Assembly (NCBI GenBank): GCA_948567375.1
Contig: OX419759.1
Location: 6,230,744-6,294,743, forward strand
DNA length: 64,000 nucleotides
Direction of reading: 5' to 3'
Origin: Lunularia cruciata
Taxonomy: Eukaryota; Streptophyta; Marchantiopsida; Lunulariales; Lunulariaceae
Shown piece by piece: positions 1-12,990 of the stretch (positions within the stretch are counted from its first letter, which is position 1; each line of letters starts with the position of its first letter). The translations under genes and the position numbers were made by a program. The notes under the pieces are model-generated. The model was not told where the DNA came from. It did not search any database and saw only the letters and a program-made list of their open reading frames with translations.

Positions 1-350
1 AGTCAGCTTCAGCCAGGATTGCGACACAGTTGTGAGAAATACTTAACATTTTTTATTGATACAAATTCTACCCTCTACAGACAGCTTCCCAAAAATCCCA
101 GGCAAGGCTGTCATAACGTAGTTGCTGGGGAACATTAACTAAGAAAAATTAGCAAGATGTGCAGAATCATCTATTTTGGTTATCCTAAATTGTTCTCTTT
201 GCAGGATTTCCTCGATTTCTGTATGGTGCATTCCCTTAACTGTCAAGCTTGTGGAAATCCAAAATCACGCACTGTGGACTTACTAGTGCTGTGTATTATT
301 GGTAAACAATGTGTATGAAATACAGGGAATGCACCAGACACACTACGCGC
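1..350. other. 3' flank of the permease gene
   Basis: AT-rich sequence downstream of the permease stop codon at 351-353. It should contain the 3' UTR and polyadenylation region. I see no other gene here. Confidence 0.5.
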
Positions 351-2557
351 TTACTGATAAAATTTGAACTTTGAAGCACTGACAATTATGGCCCTTAATC
401 CTCCAATCGAGGACACGAGCATCAGCAGAACTCCAATTATAATGAAGAGGTAATTTGTGAGCCAAGATAGTCCCCATCTCTTAGGTTTCACGATGATTAG
501 CCACATAATGCACGGGAGCTGCACAGACAGAAGATCAAACTGTCAGTTCAGCTCATTATTTCACCAAACTTAACTGTTCTCTTCGAAAGAAAGAAAATCC
601 ATCAAAGTAAATAAACAAGAGCACAAGTCGAAAAGACTCACGAAGTAAGTAGTCGGTGCGAAAGCAAATCCTCCAAGGAATCCTAGAAGAGCTCCGAAGA
701 AGGGCAGAGTGCAGGCCACGAAGACCGTAAAACAAACGTACAAACTCCTAAGCCAAATTCGCAAAAACGTAGTAGGCTTGAAATGCAATTTCTTCACCAG
801 CACAGTCTCCAACATATCAAACACGGGCATTGCGTAGAGTTGATAGCTCCCGGTAACGTGAATTACCACCATGAAGTTAGCCATGGCAATGAGCCATCTC
901 GGCTTCCCGAGCTGAAGCAGAACATTATCCTTCACAGTGTTACCGAAAGCCCAGTACCCAACAATTGCGACAGGGAAATAGCACATGGCCACAACGATAT
1001 AAGCGACCACAACACCTCGCCACATGGCGATCTTCGATGGCTTATCGGGCGTCGAAGGAATCGTAGCCTGAATTTCCAGGACAACATTATGTCCAGCATA
1101 TGCGAAAGCAACGTTCCCGAGGGCATTGAACACCCCGAATATCAATGCTGCAGACGATCCATCCGGGTAACTATAATCAGCACCAGCAGCTTTGCCATCT
1201 GCGAGGGGGGCAGCCCATGCTATGGTGGAATAGCTGAGGGACATCACGGCAGCTGCTAGGGAGACTCCGGCTATTGAGTTAAAATTAGGCAGCTGGGAGA
1301 GGAAGAAGTGCTGTGAAGCGAAGATGATGATCCAAGCGGATGTGCCGATGTGGCCACAGTGGAAGTCTGGGTCGGCTGCCGACTCCGGGCACTTCACGAG
1401 GTTATGAAACTTGGATAAAGAGTCTCCTCCTGTGACCATGTAGACGATATTGACTCCGACTTCGACGATGAGTTGCTGGGGGACGACGATCCAAAGTCCG
1501 AGTTTGGGGCCGAAAGCTTGTTGTCCGAGTTCATGATAACGATCAAATCGTTTGCCTGGTATCATTTCATGCATCTCCACCATTTGCCACAGAGTGTACA
1601 GGGTGATGCACCAGGACCCGACCAAAACAGCTGTTCCCCAACCCCTGAGAAACACCACCAAGAGAAATGACCACAAAATCAGTTCATGAACGTCAACAAA
1701 TAGGGGAAAATGTTCATAGGTTGGGTTGGCACTGAGTCTGAGGGGTGTGGGAAGAGGAGATTACAATTTAATTTTGGGACAATTTCGAGGAATACGACGG
1801 GGGTTTTGGGGAGCTTATTACCATCCGAGATATGCCATGGCGGAAGGAAGACTGAGCACACCGGCCCCGACCATGGCCGTGACGTTATGAAACGCGGAAT
1901 ACCACCACCTCGCATTTCTTGACCCCGTGACTGGAAGCCAGTCGTCGACGTTCTTGACAGTTCCATCCTTGTCTTCACCCTGCAGCAAGGAAAATTCAAA
2001 AACCAAACTTCAGCTTCCGAATCATCGATTCGTCGAAAATGGAGAAAACAGTTTCCCCCCTAACATCCACGGAGCAGATTACAAACTAAGACATGTGCAA
2101 CAGACCTGCTCCAACTGGAAAAAGTATTTCAGACCCGAGATTGACATTGCAGAAAGTGCCAATCTCATACACAGGAACAGAAATTTGTGCCCGGTGCTAG
2201 TACCCTATATTCTCACCCCTGAAGAGCTAGCATGATGAAAAATTGATCAAACCAAGTTGAACCAGAACTATCGGCATATGATGCGCGAGCCCCTGACGAA
2301 TCTACTGAAACAAAACTGAGAATCTAGACTCTCAGTTCACAGACCCACAACGAAACCACGACTCCGCAACAACTGCAACAGTAGTCATGGTACTGGCAGT
2401 TTCATCCACGATTACTGTCGCACGTCGTTGAATTCACATCCTGCACAACGACTTCAACAGGACAGATTGTCCCACAGTCTCTTACCCGGAAGTTGCCGGA
2501 CCCGTTTCGCGCGAGCTCGACGTCCCCGTTATCAGCAGGATTCTCCCGGGGCGCCAT
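351..2557 (-). CDS. LHT-type (lysine/histidine transporter-like) amino-acid permease, AAAP family, 4 coding exons
   Basis: Proton-coupled amino-acid importer of the plasma membrane by family knowledge. Exons on the minus strand: 2486-2557, 1822-1979, 642-1644 and 351-518, 1401 nt coding for 466 aa, close to the roughly 440-450 aa usual for plant LHTs. All introns are GT-AG and phases agree (0, 2, 0). Exon 1 starts [15 protein letters not shown], a short acidic cytosolic head. Exon 2 carries the conserved [20 protein letters not shown] and [11 protein letters not shown]. The long exon 3 has [40 protein letters not shown] and [19 protein letters not shown], all LHT hallmarks, with about ten hydrophobic segments. 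The last exon gives [19 protein letters not shown] and ends SKFKFYQ. The start was chosen because it is the only ATG whose exon joins exon 2 in phase 0. Expression and exact substrate cannot be read from sequence; other AAAP clades fit less well. Confidence 0.93.
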
Positions 2558-3600
2558 GTTTGAACTCACTTACTCGATGGAGATCAGAGTAGTAGTACTA
2601 CTGGACTCGACTTGAGCTCCTCGAGCTCTTAGAGCTGCGAAAAATTGCTCGTAAGAAAGAAGGATGTTGATCTCAGCACCTGAGTGCAGTCCAACTCACC
2701 TCATTGAAGCTCGAGCAGATGAGTACCTTTCCATTCGGAGTGCTCGGCTATAAGAAGCGGACTGCAATGGCTGTTTTCGCCGATTTTTCGGGGAGTGGTT
2801 CAGTGTATAACATCAGCCACTGTGTTTCCGTCCCTGTTTTCGGGTGGCGGCCGGCTCGGCTCTCCCTCTTCCCCCCTAAGTTTTCGGTCGCCTGTCGCAA
2901 TCGCCCGCTCGAGAAAGAAATCCCCTTAATTAATCCGTCCGAGCTTCTTGGAATGGAATGGTCCTCCAACCCTCAGCCTCTTCTCGGCTTGAATTAGACA
3001 TCGTAGGTGCCGCTGTGTTACTTCTCATCATTGGACACCCTGTTCGGGGTCTTCCCATCCTTCGTGTTTTCTACGCGGTCTCCTTTCTCCAATTAAAAAA
3101 GGAGTTCGGAGAACTGTTCGCGAAAACCCGATCCAACGCTCCGTCCAAGCTGTTCCCGTTCTGGACTTTCTTTGACCTCTAACCGAAAACATGTAAGTTC
3201 TTCGCTCGTTTCAGGGAATATTCGCGAAAAGAAACCGGCCCTGACAGTCCGGGCAGTCTCAAACTCTGCTACAGGCGGGCATTCTCTGTTCGTCGGTAAT
3301 GTCCGAACCGCCGGGACCGCCGACCAAAAAGAACCCGGCTCGACTGAAAGTTATGCGTGTCGAAGTAAACTGCCGGGTTGCTTCATGCACGAAATCAACA
3401 CGGTCGGTTCCGCGCGCTATGCTACAGGTCCGGCGGTAAAATGGATGGCAGATCTTCCCGGGTTTTACGCACTCCAGCCAAAAGTACGTCAGGCGGAGCG
3501 GCTAGTTACGCGCTTCTCGGCTGGACTTCCTATGCCCCGACGAGTACTTATACGTAGCCCGGGCTTCATTTTTCTCGTCTAACTGACTGAGAGGGGAGAG
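2558..3600. other. Upstream region of the permease gene, GC-richer, no supported gene
   Basis: More GC-rich than its surroundings, with several overlapping open frames on both strands (for example plus 3172-3582) that I cannot match to any family. It must contain the permease promoter and 5' UTR. The bases around 2595-2640 are unusually palindromic (AGTAGTACTACT, GAGCTCCTCGAGCTC). A short copy of the non-LTR tail repeat lies at 3046-3093. Confidence 0.4.
3046..3093 (+). repeat. Isolated copy of the non-LTR retrotransposon 3' tail
   Basis: Carries GGTCTTCCCATCCTTCGTGT followed by TTTCTACGCGGTC. The same motif lies directly 3' of the retrotransposon coding fragment at 17602-18429 and in four other places in this window. 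Only the tail is present here, as expected of a heavily 5'-truncated non-LTR insertion. Confidence 0.6.
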
Positions 3601-6600
3601 GGAAGAGCGCTCAGAAATTTGTTGTGAAATTTGAGATTTGAGGATGGAAAGACTCCATCAACCGTACAAGGAAATTTTTTGGTGAAATTGACTTTGTGGT
3701 ATTCTTCGTTTTCCAAACTTCAGGTTGATTGGTTTGCACAGCAACAACCACAGAAGTGGGTCACTACGAAGGTGAAAGTACCTGTCAGGACTTGGAAAAG
3801 ATTCGTGAGCATTTTCTTCAACAGACAAAACCTTTCATATGATTGTCGTCATTAAGATTTGGAAGTTATCGGAAATTCTTGTTGTGGGGATGTACGTTGA
3901 TAGTATTTTAAAGGAGTACGTTAGCTTTCAGTTGATGTTGCTTGTGACTAAATTCAGTGCTACTTACGGTAGTAATTCTTTATGTTTCTTTTTGCCATCT
4001 CAAAGTAGATGCAGAAGAGATTTTTGTTATTGAGATAATTGCCTGAATTTTGTTTAGAAATAGGTATAAACTTACACATTAACTTCGAAACAATAAAATC
4101 TACCTGTATTTAAAGTCTAGTTTGGGCCCCTTCTTACGAAAAAGTGTCCAGATTTCAAACCTTCAACTACTTAATCATCCGTACATAGTTAATTTTTGGT
4201 ATGAAGAAGTGAAGAAGCACTAAAAAACAATAATTGAATAAGAGGGAGAGGAGCAATAAGGAATCATTTTTATTGATTATTGGTGAATATTATCCCATCT
4301 GATTATGCATGAAATCTAATTACACATGAAAGACCTACCGTCACTTTCCAAAGATGAATAAACATAAATACTTAGTTTCCAAATTAAGGAAAAAAAAAAA
4401 CAAAAACACCAGACCGTATGTTAAAGCTTTGTGTATTACAGTATACGTTTGAGTTGTTTATTATTTTCCTCTAATATAGTTTAATAATAGATTTTACTGG
4501 AGAAGGACGAGAAAAAAGAACAAACACTTCTGTTTGAAATGCTTTTATTTATGACCAGGATTTTGTCTTCTCATGGGAGTTATTGGAATTATAAGAATCT
4601 TGAGTTGATGGGGAAGGTTGACTCATGCTCTCACTTTCTACCAAATACGAGCATGAGTTGAATTAAGTAATTAGTCCGTTCAACACTGTTTCTAGATTTA
4701 ACACACGTAATTCTCTACTATCAAGTAACAACACCTTACTTCTCTACTCCTTTATCGGATGAGCATATGACTACCAGGAGCAGCACATTGACCTCTTTCT
4801 CCTACATAAATTCTGTGCAACCACCTCTAAAAACGTATTAAACTTTTATCGAAGGAAAATCAACTTGAAAAATGAATTTAGAATAGCCATCCAATAAGGT
4901 TTTCAGCTGAAGTAAGTGCACAAAACTTACGAACAGATTCAATTGCTAAGGAAAATAATAACCGATATTATCATACCAAGACAAACTCAAACGAAGAAGC
5001 TCTCACAACTACTTATATAACTTTGCTCATCTCAATGATATGATGAAAGATTTCCACCACCATCCAGCCGACTCATAATCTGTAGGTGATCCTTGCGTCC
5101 TGACTATGTTTATTTTACAATTAGTGCTTGCAAAAGACTAAAAAATAAAACCTGCATACAGTTAGAAATTCACGGGTAAATGAGTTGAGTTAGGTTGAGT
5201 TTAGAGCAGGAGCAGAAAGTACGAAAACGAACGAACGAAAAGCGAAGAAGAAGACGCTTTCGCGACTTTCTGGATCTCTTTCCTGAATTTCCTTACAACG
5301 TCGTTCAGGGCAGTTGAATGGATCGAGGATGCGACAGGTTCGCGGAACGTCCGAACTAAGATTTGGCTGACAATGGCGGTCGGTATCCATTTCATTTCCG
5401 GCGGAGAAAGACTACACCGACCCGCCAAACTGGGAACATGGCTCAAACCACCTTCCAAGTGCCAAGTGGCTGTCATGGTGTTCTGTCATTGCCACATAGG
5501 ATTGATGCAACCTGTCAAGACTTTAGGGTCCGTTAAGGGTTGTCTCCAACTTAACGGTCCGCCAAGCCGGAGTTCCAAATATGGGGTCAATTAAGTCCAT
5601 CTCTATATTCGGGGCTAAGATAGGGCAGCATGTTTTACCCACGGTGTGCTTCTGATCTTTCGTTGTTGTTGTAACTTTTTTTCTTGTTTTATGTTTATTG
5701 CCATTACGAGAATATTTTATGAGAAGATTGATAAGTTTATGTTGAGATTTGTGATTCATGAGAAAATATTTATCTTTTTGTCTTTTGGCAGGACACGGAT
5801 AGACAATAGTTCCACTGAGTAAAATTTTCCTTTTTAGCTTAGCTGGTAAAGCGAAGTATTAAGGACATCACGTAGAAATAGAAAACTTCAAAGTATCTGT
5901 AAGTATAAAAATCAAAATATCAGTTCATGATAGGCTATGGTCAAACCAATAAAGTATAATATAAGAACTTATTTCGAGTTGACATTTGGGATTTCTTTCC
6001 TAGTTTCTCCCTTCTCCCTTCTTACGAGAGAGATAAACATAGTGTGGTTTGACAAACGACCTTTTCACTCATGATAAATTTTACATCATCTTGACTGATG
6101 ACAACATTTAATACGCAAGAAGACAAGAGAATTGTCAACAACCAGAAAGCAAAACCTCCCCTATGATAGCTATTAAAAAGGAAATACCTACAAAAAACGA
6201 AACAAAGTAAAAAGAAGTAAGGCCCAATACAAAAGTTCCACAAATGAAATGCCCTAAACCCTTAAATCCTGCCCTGGAAGTTGAGAATATCATGCTTTAT
6301 AGATTCATTTTTGAGTCATCCTACCTATATGTAAGAACTCACGCCATTTGTAAGAAGGAGGAGGACCCCAAGAAACACAAACCTAGACTCCATCTATGCA
6401 TACTGAAGAACGTTCATCCATAGCCTAAAATTCCTGAAGATTGGTGATGTCGGAGTATCTTCCTACTGGCCAACGTTCAACTTTTTGTGCACCGCACTCT
6501 GTCCAAAATAAGGGAAGGAAACTCGTACCAGGATTCTGCAGAAAGGAGAGAGAGAGAGAGAGAGATTCTGCACATGATCAGCTGTCTTCCTCAGGTGACT

Positions 6601-9600
6601 CCAATTCGTGTACACAATGACAGGGCCACGTTGACCTAAGAAAAAGGTTTTTGACTGAAAGAAGTCAAGCAAGCCGCACTCTGACCGAAGTCTTGCGTGT
6701 TGACGAGACATCTGTCCTGTCCTCCTCTTAAGCACTGAGGTGGGGCTTACTGGATTCACTTTTCCTTTCTTTTCTGGAGAGTTTCAACTTGTTGGGCCTC
6801 GTCGAAGACATCGATGGACCGATTGAGGGCTACCTTTGTAAGTCAGAGACAGAGAGAGATCGATCGATCTGTCTACCTATCTGTGCTGAGGAAGATGAGA
6901 TGTTTACTCGTTCGTGAAGATACGTGAAAGCATGTATGACTCTGTATATGGGCTACACTCAGTTGGACAGTTTTCCCCGTACCAGAGATTGGTGTCTGCA
7001 ACGGATAATGTAAGGACTGCTGGTTCTTTGCACGTCTGTGCGAAACGGTTTGTTGTACTTATGGGTTCCAAAATCATCATCTCAGGGGTGGGTTAGTGTT
7101 GTTTACTGCGTCAATCTCGTCTCGAACTCTGATCCTGAGAACCTTGAAAAGCTGCGTATAAGAATGCTTTTGTGGACGATCAAGAGCGTGTTCTGCTTGT
7201 CGTTTCATGAGTGCCATCAGCTGGGTCTAGCTTGGGAAGAAAACAATTGAGAGATGTTGCAATTACGTCAAGCTAGAATCTGGGGTTGTGGTGCAGGAGA
7301 TACGGTCTTGAAACTATCTTTTGTCGTTTGACAGATATAGAAGATTCTTCGTGCCCTGATTAATACACTGTAGACGGCTGATAATGTCTCCAGACTATGC
7401 TGTCTGGATTGTATATAAAGCACATTCCTGAATCTCCTGCCATGCACAACTGCAGTTCTGGTTGTGACTATAAGCTTGACCTTATTGACAGGTAAGTTCA
7501 CGTGTATTTCTTGCATGCGATAACTAGTTTGGGATTAATTAAGTATGCTCATCAAATTAACAAGGAAAAGGAGAAACGAGTATTCGTTGTTTTTATTCTG
7601 TGGATTTGTCCTCGACTAGTTAAATATAACTAATTGATATTTGTTAGCGTAATTAGCTCAGGAAAATACCAATGAAATGGGACCTGCATCCACTTGTGAT
7701 TGGTGGCATAGATTCAAAGAGGAAGGAAAGTAAATTCTGTCCAGGTTCAAATGTTTACAACGATTTCTTTTATGAGAGCTATTGCAAATTTGTCCATGAA
7801 ATGAGTCCTTGGTGCTTAAAGTGGGAAAATATTTATAACATTAGCTTGCCTATCCAATTTTATCGGATGTTCCTTAAGGACACTCCTTTATAGTGGTAGA
7901 ACATGTAACAATGGACTGAGCGAAAAGAAGAATCATGCAACCTTTATCAGCCTCTTCGTTTGTGGATAAGGAAGGAATTCAGAGATGATCTGATATACAT
8001 ATCTTCATCAATTTCAGGGAGAAAATTGCACATGATCTTTAACACGAAATTATAATTTCTCCTATCAGCCCCAGTTTGTGGATTCTTAGGTTTGACACTC
8101 AAAAATCATCTTAGATGATGTGATAAGTTTTTATGTTGCTTGATTAGTTGAATCACAGTGTAAGAACATGTATACAGCTTGAAAAGCTTATCAACTTTGA
8201 TATAGATCTTGAATATACCCACTAGCACTTCTTCAGATCATCAGTTTTGATTTGAATTTATATTCTTTTTCATGTATCTTCTAACATGATGTTACAATCC
8301 TGTCGTATGATGGGTACTCCTTTTCCTTGTGTATGTTTACTCTTTATCCAGTTACCTATTTACAATTCTATATATACCATTCTCAAACTTAAACCCTTGA
8401 ATGCAATATGAAGGCAAGAAAGTTACATGAAATAACATCCTCAATCACGAAGTCTTTATATAATGTCATCATTGGATCACTCCATATATCTCAATTAAAC
8501 TCTGGTTTATACGACAAATACCATTATTATAAGATTATATCTCTTATGTCTCCTCATCATCCTGTTGGCTACATTGTGCTTTTGCCCCTATTATTTCTTC
8601 ATCGCAACTACTAAACCAGTACGCTACACCCACCATAGTATAAGGAACTGGCCCTACAGCTGTGCTATTCAAAGCAGGAAATCACATTTTAAACCCTAGT
8701 GATCAATTCACACAAACATACTGAATAGGACCTCTCAGTAATTTCGTAACAAGGATAAAACTTCCATAATAACAACTTCCAACGTCTAATGTCCGAATGC
8801 TTGGGCATTTTTGGTAAAGTAGTGCCGTATCTTTATGATCATCTTGATCTCCAACATGGTGAGGAAACAGTCGACACTTATTAGTAGTTTGCTATCTCGG
8901 GGACATGAACCACCAGTAGTTTGTCCAGGCGACTTTAAGTGCTAGATATGTCGAGAATCACAACATGAGAACTAGATTTAGAGTTGTATTCCAGCTCCTC
9001 TCATGTATTGGCGTAGGGTAGAGATCCTAGTGATTGTCCTACACAAAGTATGACAATAGAACGTGCATTAGCATTAGCATCCTCTAATCAGGTTTTGATC
9101 TTGAGGTTACATGAAGATCCACTTGAATCAAAGCACGTGGTGATGAAGAAGCTCTCAATGTATAATAGACATCTTAACATCTTTCCATTTAAATATTTAG
9201 ATATACTTTCTCCTTATTATACATCTTTATATTACAATCAACTCTCCTTTGGCTTCTGATCAGATTTTTTAATTGAATATTAGCTCAAATGAAAGATAAT
9301 AAAATTTAGATGTGAATATCTTCTTAGTTTTTGTTTATTTTAATCTTAATTTTGTTTATTTTGAATCTTAATTATCAAAATATGAATCTAAAACGTTTTC
9401 TCCTTTTCATCAGTTGGGCAACCAATACCACACACCATTGGTCCACCAAAACCCAAGCTCGACGAAGCTCATTCATGCCTGTTCCTTCAGGTTCAATAGG
9501 ACTGATTACTCAAATTCCCCATCGATCTGACCTTCTTGGCGTTTTCATTCAAGCTACTCGGCGAAGTCACGTGCATCAACATCAACTAGTATGTTATCAT

Positions 9601-10980
9601 GTTTCAGCTGACATAAATTCTACATTTATGGTTGATGCATGTGAAACGATAGACTTCGTTGACAATATATGAACTCTCTTATTCAAGAGTTCAAAAACAT
9701 CGCACTTCCTCCCGTACAAGTATATAAAATTTTTCACTATAGAGTCCAAGTCTTACCATGGAGAAAAAGAAGATAAGTGAACTCTCCACATCTTTTATGA
9801 TTCACGCTATGTGCTTTTTGTTCACGAGTGAGCAGCAAGGCATCGAGTGGAAAATTTCACACAAAACTCAAATAGAAGGCTATTCAAAGCACAGGACACA
9901 TTATTCCAGTCAAGAAAACGTGTTTAACTTCAGTGTACCAGCACAATGAATAAATATCGGCTGAAACAAAACTAGAAAACTGCCTACAAATCAGCGACAC
10001 GATGTCCAAGGACACCTCATCTCCACTACCTGAAACATGTACGAAGCACAAATACAAATACAAACTCGAAGAAGGACTGTCCACCCAAACCAAGTCAATG
10101 GAAAAGATGATAAATCATGATTTTATTACCCCCAGGAAAAAGGCTACCATATCTCATGGCCATCTGATTCTGGAGACGGGAGGGAGGGTGGTCCGGAAAG
10201 TAGGACTAACGGCGGAACTATCTCACACACAATGCAAGTCCTTTGACTTAGCTAAGGATCAGGAAACGTGGCGAGTACCTCCGCAAGCGTCCAAAACAGA
10301 GGGAGGTACTATCCTAACGCGACGGTTTTGTGAAACGTGACGAATACTATCACGACCGTCGAGGTCGCGCTGAGGTGTGGGTAGCGCCACACGCCAGGCG
10401 GTATCTCCACTTTAGCTATTCTTGTTGACCATGTCGCCATCGCGATTCTTACGTATTTCTGTAAGACACACATGAAAAGTTTTGTTTCAGAAATGGATGA
10501 GTTAATATGTAGGTAGTATGAATCGAGTAGACTTTTCTCTAAGTGGGTCTTGTTGACAATTAGTTTACATGGCACTTATGGTTGATGATTTTGTGTTTAC
10601 GGGTTATCCCCACACGCTGCATGTATTGTGCTTGGAGAGGGTAATTCCTGATGATGAAAAGTTAGCTGAACGGATTACCTCGTTTCTGGGGTTCTAAAAA
10701 CTCTTCATCAACGTGGTAGCTTTAATAGCTGTGCACTTCGATGAACTACAAGGTACAGTTGAAAGTATTCCCTAGTACAACTTTCAGAATTCCATACCCC
10801 ATTGTCTGTGAAGGAAAAAGCTGGGAGTCTTTAGCACATTCCTTTGTTTGGTCATATTGTGTCTGTTTTTTATATAATACCAAGGGACTGCATTGAGTGA
10901 TTGTTACGTGGCCATGGTATTATCAGCATTATCTAACTGACTAAGTAAGTTGAGTTCAATTTTCAGGAGTTAGTCCCTGG
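3601..10980. other. Gene-poor intergenic DNA
   Basis: AT-rich, only short open frames without recognisable domains. A minus-strand 91-codon frame at 5201-5476 and a plus-strand 113-codon frame at 9331-9672 are the longest; neither shows a known motif, and the base composition does not mark them as coding. A GA microsatellite lies near 6546-6563. The stretch 5834-5847 resembles a tRNA A box but has no matching B box. Confidence 0.4.
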
Positions 10981-10987
10981 TTACGAA

Positions 10988-11011
10988 CTGTTAACGGCGA
11001 GCCGTTAACAG
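10988..11011. repeat. Perfect 24-bp inverted repeat with two AACGG cores
   Basis: Arms CTGTTAACGGC and GCCGTTAACAG are exact reverse complements around a 2-nt centre (GA). Each arm contains AACGG, the core bound by plant R1R2R3-type MYB factors. No gene start is recognised nearby, so a regulatory role is unproven. Confidence 0.7.
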
Positions 11012-11149
11012 TAAGCTATGTAATATTCCATGAGAAAGAGGACTTTGTTTATTACAGGGACAAAATATATAATCCTAGGTCTAATTTACCAATCGATATG
11101 TTATACTGTGCACAGTAGTGACATCATAAGTACATACAACTTTCTGTGA

Positions 11150-11475
11150 TGGTTATGAGGGATAACATTGTTCTACCTGAAAAGGTTGACTGCTGAAACT
11201 CCTTTCTACACCTGTACATCGTACCACCGAGTGTATTCAATACGTTCATGACTTTTGAGACTTCTTCGGCTATATTGGTACCGTCAAGTGACTTCAATAT
11301 ATCCACGACCTCCGCGTCATATTGGTCTCGTGAAGTACGATATCCATGCAACTACATCTTCCTTGGCCTTTTCAGTAAAATCTGGTGTGAGTTCATGCAG
11401 AGCAGCAATCGAGATAAGAGTGCTTATGAATTTTGAACAGGTGGATGATCAAGCTTCCTAACTTTAAAAGGAAGT
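11150..11475 (-). pseudogene. Possible decayed exon pair of an unknown protein
   Basis: Two adjacent minus-strand frames read like real, compositionally normal protein: an upstream one ending in LTPDFTEKAKEDVVAWISYF and one with DAEVVDILKSLDGTNIAEEV. They are in different frames with a TGA between them, so either a frameshifted pseudogene or chance. I do not recognise the family. An 85-codon isolated frame with no start context is weak support. Confidence 0.25.
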
Positions 11476-12990
11476 AGACTCACATCAATTGGAACAGATT
11501 CTAAATAGATGGACTTGTACCGCATGTTAGTAGATGGAGTACTGTAACTACATTTGAACAACCCTGTAACACCAACTCTGAAGACGATGGATACAAACCC
11601 TACAAATACTTTTCAGTTTCAAGTCGAACCGGTGCAGTACATAGGTGCTCATCTCTCTTGAAATCCTGGATCATTTGAAATCCTGGATACATAAGTGCTC
11701 ATCTCTCTTGGAATCCTGGATCATTTGAAGTCCTGCACTTTCTAGCAATTATAGAAGCAGTGATTCAAAGAAAATAAAACGCTTCATTATTAAGATCTTC
11801 TCCTTCGATTGGAAAGAAGTTATCTTCGGTTAGAAATAAGTTGTAAACCTTACTTTCCCAGCCGCCCCTAATCTGTCCCGTCTACTTCCATTATCTTTAA
11901 CTGACGATCTTACTGGCGATTTGCTGATTTAAATTGCAGCAAGAAGACTTCGATATAAGGTGTGTTTACATCTAGCCCTCTAGGGTGTTTACCTCTAATG
12001 AGCTGTATGGTTAAATGTCGTTGGGTAGGTACGAGTGATACCCACGAGTGTATGCGACTCAACATCCAACAAGGAGACTCATGGCCCTCTTTCTAGCTCT
12101 CGTGGACACCTTAGAAGACTCAAATCAACCTTGAGTAGTAAGATGGTGTAAACCTTCCAAACAGATCCGTCACCAATGGAGACTCCTTGGTGACTCCTTG
12201 ACTTCCGATGGGACAGATGGGATAATGGCCATATACTGATCCTTAGCCACGTAGATAACCACAGGTTCACAGCGGTTATATCTCACTGCATGCAGCTCTA
12301 AGAGAGAAGATCGGACTGGCTGTTTGTAGACCAAATCAATATACGAATGCCAAGAGTGGAACAGTTTGAAACTTCAAGCAATCTGGCGACCAGCTTGACT
12401 ACTGAATCTCGAAGATACTGCGTTTGAAGAAACATTCTTTATCATACACTCTTAACTCTGCCGTTGTTTGCAATAGATTAATAGTTCGCGTCATGATTGT
12501 TTTCTTGACACCCACAGTGAAGTGAATGCAAACTCTGTACAACCTTTTGATTTGTGCTATTAAATATGACCATGCCAATTGTTCTTCACCAGTCATTGGT
12601 CGAAATAGATAAATGATGACCGGATTGAGCGAAAGCTGTCGAAGCTTAGTGAAACTATTTGACAGCCGAATTCGAAAGAAAGTAAGAACTTGTTCTATCA
12701 AACTTCTATGTACTACCGAGAGTGCATCCCCAAAAAACATTTCGTATGAGGTCAACGTTTAAATAAACTCCCCAACAATTTCTGCTCACAGGACCCCGAA
12801 CTGCACCTATGCCCGTGCAGTTCGAGGTTGACATGTAACTATCCTCCAGTCCCGAATTCAGTTTGAAACTACAGCACTTAAACTGCTGAGAGAGAGGTGA
12901 GAGTACAAAATACTTTTTAATCTCAAGTCATTTGGGGGTCAAGAAAACGTGGAAACGTACAGAAGTTCATCCGGAATTCTACGCGCTACC
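11476..12990. other. Intergenic DNA downstream of the isochorismatase gene
   Basis: A roughly 50-bp tandem duplication around 11640-11735 (shared core CTCATCTCTCTTG). A minus-strand 118-codon frame at 12399-12755 has no recognisable domain. The 3' UTR of the isochorismatase-family gene should lie just below 12991. Confidence 0.4.

Noticed and set aside
783-1259. 158-codon plus-strand frame over the permease exon 3
   Set aside because: It lies antisense to a clearly coding exon and shows no domain.
3172-3582. 136-codon plus-strand frame in the GC-rich region upstream of the permease
   Set aside because: No recognisable motif, no splice or start context that supports it, and overlapping frames on both strands are equally open because of the base composition.
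5834-5905. tRNA-like A box TAGCTTAGCTGG
   Set aside because: No B box (GGTTCGANTCC) and no cloverleaf follow within the expected distance.
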